Source: Cryptomeria japonica
Taxonomy: Eukaryota; Streptophyta; Pinopsida; Cupressales; Cupressaceae
Assembly: GCF_030272615.1 (NCBI RefSeq)
Contig: NC_081410.1
Coordinates: 229,124,915 to 229,188,914 of the forward strand
Length of the DNA: 64,000 nucleotides
Direction of reading: 5' to 3'
In this document: one piece after another, positions 60,021 through 64,000 of the stretch
How the letters are laid out: each line of letters starts with the position of its first letter
How positions within the stretch are numbered: position 1 is the first letter of the stretch
The notes under the pieces: generated by a model
The model's database searches: none
Seen by the model: only the letters and a program-made list of their open reading frames with translations
Told to the model about the DNA's origin: nothing
Position numbers and translations under genes: made by a program

Positions 60021-61066
60021 GGATTCTATACCTAATCTATTTTATACTTTCAATTTATTTCATTAAATGTATAATATCAAGTGGGATAATATTAGGATGG
60101 TATGATATTTAGTTGCAAACCTCATACATATGTATTCCTATGATCTCCAAGCATCTTGGAGATAGTACTTGGATGCTCATATAGGTAGTTGATAGATATT
60201 ATTATTTTAATTATTCTCTCATTTGAATTGAACAATAGTCTTAACATGGCATTCATGAGGAATGAGTAGCATGGTAATGGAAATTATTCTTGATTCTAGG
60301 TGTTAAAGGAGAGAGTGGAACATCTTTCTTACGTAATTGATTACTATATTTTAAATGATGTTAAAGATGCTATTAGGGATACTATGCATAGAGCATTTAT
60401 TACTTGGTCATAAGGTTAATCAAGTTTTTACAATAACATGTATTCTAGTAGTTTTGGTTTCATGAATCTATTAGTGATTTCCCCTTAACTCTTCTCTTTG
60501 AATTGGCTACCCTTGATAGTTGTAATGACCCCTATATAATGAATTCATGTTGGAACTGAAAGTCATTTTTCTTTTTCTTTTTTTTTAAGCTAATCCTGAT
60601 CAATCCCGATCATCTTGGTCATAGGTTCTCTAAGTATAGTCAATTTTGTGTTCAAAATCCTATGTGTCATATTTTTCTAGAGTTTGATACATTGTCATCT
60701 CAACTTACCTTTCCATCAAATCCCACTTGTTCTATTTTTTTTTATGTCAATATTATAAGCTTCTCCCTTGTGGCATGCCTTTCCTACAACCTTTTATTTT
60801 ACTTCCTTTGTTAGGTCATTGAATGTATCTATCCTCGCATACCTTTCATCCATCCCCCACTTTTTTCCTTTATTTCTTTTAGAGTATTAAACTTTGTCCT
60901 ACCAACATATCTCTTGCTCAAATCCTAAGTCTTAAACTCCTAATTAATGATACAAGTTTTACAATATCCTCAACTCCTAAATCTTGACACTCTTTCCATT
61001 ATTTCATTGTTAATTCCAACCTACCCCTTCATGACCTAAAATGCCATTAATGACTAATTTTGATAA
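60021..61066. other. Gene-free stretch
   Basis: It is T/C-rich DNA without coding similarity. A TGTAATGACCCC start near 60516, followed by pyrimidine-rich sequence, could be an LTR start, but no partner or tract was found. Confidence 0.35.
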
Positions 61067-62296
61067 TGTAATGTATGGAAATTAGAAATCAAGGTTTTAC
61101 CAATTAAATCCACTATATAACCCAATTAACACAACTACATTGAAAGAGGGTTGAAGCCAATAGATCTAGGCTCATCCCAATGGAGAAAGGGGTTGAGATT
61201 CTAATTGGAATCAATAGGTGAATATTGGTTATCCTCTTTCTTAGTTGAATTTGGAATGTAGTTATGAAATTAGTGGAAAATGAGAGATATTTGAAGTAAC
61301 TTGACGAATATGAAATACTACAGATGTCCCACTCAACCATAGACTGGGATTTAGACAAAAGAATAGATTCAAAACCTATTCTCAGAAGTTTAGCTTGACT
61401 TTTTGAGACTAGGCAGCACATATCTGCCTTGGTCCTTCGAAATTTCCATCATCAAAAGTTGAACATGTTCGTCACTGTGAACATTGCCGAAATTCTTGAG
61501 TACAACTCTTGCACCTATTTCCTACACACGCAGAGAGAAAGATGTTGTGGATAGGGGTTTTCCTAAGTCAAACCTCGGTTTAGGAATTAACCTTGAATGA
61601 AATAATGTAAATATTGAAATAAATGTTAAGGAGATATACCTCATATATGTAATTGTTGATGATGATGCAATGTTGTTTGAATGTAATCACAAATGTTGAA
61701 TGTAATGGCATGACAAACACATGGACACGAAAAACCCTAATCACACACACATGCTTGCATGAAGATTGATGCAACTTTTCTCCACAATGCTTGAATGATG
61801 AATATGCAGCCTTGAATCTCTGAAAATGCTTGATGATTAATACTTCATGAATGCACGAAAAATATAGATGAAGTCTTCAATTTCTTCTTAGGTGAAAATG
61901 GATTGATAAGATGCCTTTATATAGGGTTCCCTAGGTAAACTACCAATTAGGATAACCTCTAACAATCATGTGTATCCCCGAGGACTAGAAACCATTAGAG
62001 AGGTAAAGGATTGACCCCGTTTCAAATTAAGGCTTGTTTGAGGGGGACCAGGGTGTTTTGGGGCACCCTAATCTAGACCAGGGCACTCCATGCTCTAGTC
62101 ATCCAACAAACAGGTTCAATACAAAGAAAAATGGGAGAAGGATCTCCAAGATGAGACCCACCAAATGTTGTTCATAACATCAAAATTAGAGAATAGGGTC
62201 AAATCGGACCTAGAGAGGATATGGAGATATGACACGCTAAAGTAGGAGCATAAACATGGGGTGTAAATTGTATTATTTACAATTTATGATGCTACA
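61067..62296 (-). repeat. 3' LTR of G3 (1230 bp)
   Basis: On the plus strand it runs TGTAATGTATGG to GATGCTACA. It holds a minus-strand TATA box (TATATAAAG, about 61916-61924) and the palindrome cluster at 62050-62100. Its first 270 bases match 63732-64000. Confidence 0.85.
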
Positions 62297-62313
62297 TTTA
62301 GCCCCCACTTTAA
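62297..62313 (-). promoter_or_regulatory. Polypurine tract of G3
   Basis: Minus-strand AAAGTGGGGGCTAAA is the same as the G1 tract. Confidence 0.7.
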
Positions 62314-62819
62314 TGGGAGAATGATCCTATGCAAATACTTGAGATAATATAGAAAGATGTGAGAGATAAGAAATTAGGAGCGAGATCACAAGGATATAAG
62401 ACATCACTAATTTTGAGGTACCAAGCCCCTAATCTTAGGATCTTAACTCACACACTCACGTGCAAGGACACACAAAACAAGACAAATACAAAAAGGCAAA
62501 CAAACAAAGACAAAAGACACTCAACACAAAAAGGCTCCAAGTCGACTATTTGAAGAGACCTTAATAATCAAAATGTCTCAACCATTAATATCATTCTCAT
62601 AATACTATCACAAGAACACAAGAGATCACATAAAAAGAGCAAGAGCATGCATAAAATGATGAACCATGATTCACAAATAGAAAATCTATGAGCTCATGGG
62701 GAAGAGAAAAGAGAGAAGACATGGATTCAATGGGCTAGCAAGTTGTGTTATGCTAGGTGATCCATGTTGGGGAGGAGAGTTAGAATAGTGTAGCTATGTT
62801 TTGCTAATTTCACTCATCC

Positions 62820-63180
62820 TGCTAGACATATATTGTTGTCTGGTTTCAAGAATTAAGCATGTCGTATAAGACTTTGTTTTATCTAGTTTTGAGCATGCAA
62901 TAACCTGCATAAGACATGAAATGAAAATGTGTCTAGTTTCAAGAACGTCTTGTATAAGACTTTGTTGGTCTATTTTCAACAATGTGTACCCTGTATAAGA
63001 CAAATATATTCCTAGCTTCAGGAACATCTCATATAAGACTTTGTTTTGTCTGGTTTTAAGAATGTGTACCTCATATAAGAGATATATAAAAATGTTGTGT
63101 TTGGTTTTGGGAATGAAGCATCTTGTATAAGAATTTGTTTTGTTTGGTTTCAAGTCTGAACACCTCATATAAGACATGCA
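62820..63180. repeat. Degenerate tandem repeat inside G3
   Basis: About six imperfect units of roughly 55-65 bp each contain CTTGTATAAGACTTTGTTTTGT and TTTCAAGAATG-like blocks. The minus-strand open frame over it (62794-63177) is a by-product of the repeat. Confidence 0.7.
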
Positions 63181-63709
63181 AAATATAGTACAAAGAGGGT
63201 GATATGCTATACCCCCCCCCTCCCCCTCTTAAGATGTCAACATAGTCCTATGTTGATGTCCTAAGGAATCTAGAAACAAGGATACACACCTTCAACACCA
63301 AGGAGATATTCTTTTATGCAGCAATGTTCATAAATCCAACCTAAAGAGACATTACTCTTATAAGAAAGGAAAAGATAGTTGAAAAATAGATATCTTGGAA
63401 CAAGTGTAAAGAGAATCCTTGGAGGAGAAGAGATCTTTCCCCAAAGAAATCTACCTCCAAGAGGAGATTTTTGAACAAAAATAACATCATTGACCAAAAG
63501 AGAGGAAGGAGAACAAGAATACATACCTTCTCCCTATTGCTAGGTGAAATGGATTCTTCATGAAGGATGACACACTTTTGACCCAAAATGAAGGTTTTTT
63601 TTATAATAGATATACATTGCCAAGTGTAGAAGAGGTTGTAGTCAAGGATACACACCTCTTACATAAGAGAGAATCCTTGAGCAAACAAACAACTTCACAC
63701 AAGGAATGA

Positions 63710-63731
63710 CCTCGTATCAAGTTCACCAAAA
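63710..63731 (-). promoter_or_regulatory. Presumed primer-binding region of G3
   Basis: The minus strand reads TTTTGGTGAACTTGATACG directly after the LTR end TTACA. It is at the right place for a primer site but does not match the Met-tRNA site used by the copia elements. The tRNA is not identified. Confidence 0.45.
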
Positions 63732-64000
63732 TGTAATATATGAAAATTGGGAATTAGGGAACATTACCAAGTAGAACCAATAAATAGCCCAATTAACATA
63801 ATTACATTAAAAGAGGGTTGAAGCCAATAGATATAGGCTCAACCCCAATGGGGAAAGGGGTTGATATTCTGATTGGATTCAACAGGCTAATATTGATTAT
63901 CCTCTTTCTTAGTTGAATTTGGAATGTAGCTATGAAATTAGGGCAAAATGAGAGAGTCTAAGTAACTTGATGAATATAGAATGCTACAGATGTCCCACAG
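63732..64000 (-). repeat. 5' LTR of G3, cut by the window end
   Basis: It starts TGTAATATATG and matches 61067-61335 throughout. Confidence 0.85.

Larger units (their letters stand above)
61067..64000 (-). mobile_element. G3: family-G LTR element running off the window
   Basis: A complete left LTR (61067-62296), a 1.43-kb internal region and the first 269 bases of the right LTR are present. LTR ends are TGTA...TACA. The internal region starts with the family purine tract (reverse complement) and has no recognisable gag or pol. If the right LTR is complete, the element would be about 3.9 kb and non-autonomous. Confidence 0.82.

Noticed and set aside
62794-63177. Minus-strand 127-codon frame with recurring LETRHIFIS-like blocks
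   Set aside because: It coincides with the degenerate tandem repeat in G3, which keeps frames open by chance.

Overview
The window reads as nuclear DNA from a large-genome seed plant, most likely a gymnosperm such as a conifer. The evidence is one intron-bearing plant gene sitting in AT-rich DNA that is otherwise almost entirely nested retrotransposons. Many of these have LTRs of 1-1.5 kb and are heavily decayed. Genus cannot be assigned from the sequence alone.

The only intact host gene is a non-specific phospholipase C of the NPC4 type on the minus strand (55361-57087). It has three exons, 518 codons, a TATA-like box and a poly(A) signal candidate.

Layout. 1-1472: 3' end of an LTR element of a family I call G, plus strand. 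1473-3131: internal 3' end and LTR start of a Ty3/gypsy-like element, split by a copia element at 3132-8383 (copia-1) that has lost RT, RNase H and the first bases of its 3' LTR. 8390-11500: gene-free, with a tandem repeat and a striking run of five palindromes. 11528-18664: a full-length but decayed L1-type LINE on the minus strand (LINE-A). Its ORF1 and its endonuclease-RT-RNase H ORF2 are followed by an unexpected third reading frame. LINE-A appears to have landed in the poly(A) tail of an ORF2-less LINE relic (LINE-B, 18675-20340).

20973-33905: copia-2 on the minus strand. It carries a family-G element (25121-29420) inside its protease/pre-integrase region and a small coding-free LTR element (31361-33675) inside its 5' LTR. 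Subtracting both insertions and their target duplications leaves about 6.31 kb, matching the 6.28 kb sister element copia-3 (34461-40743, plus strand). The two sisters lie head to head and form a giant inverted repeat. 41431-48085: copia-4, the best preserved element, inserted in another LINE relic. 49549-52440: a copia relic with gag remnants. 58860-60020: a copia RT-RNase H relic. 61067-64000: a further family-G element running off the window.

Target-site duplications were read directly for copia-1 (TAATTT), copia-3 (TGGTG), copia-4 (CCCTT), the family-G element G2 (CCATC) and the small LTR element (AACAT). These fix the boundaries and the nesting order. Most coding damage in the elements is nonsense of the C-to-T / G-to-A kind, as expected from cytosine methylation. 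The most interesting unexplained signals are the LINE third ORF, the palindrome clusters held at the same place in family-G LTRs, the 8-residue repeat protein in the G2 element, and the five-palindrome run near 10.8 kb.
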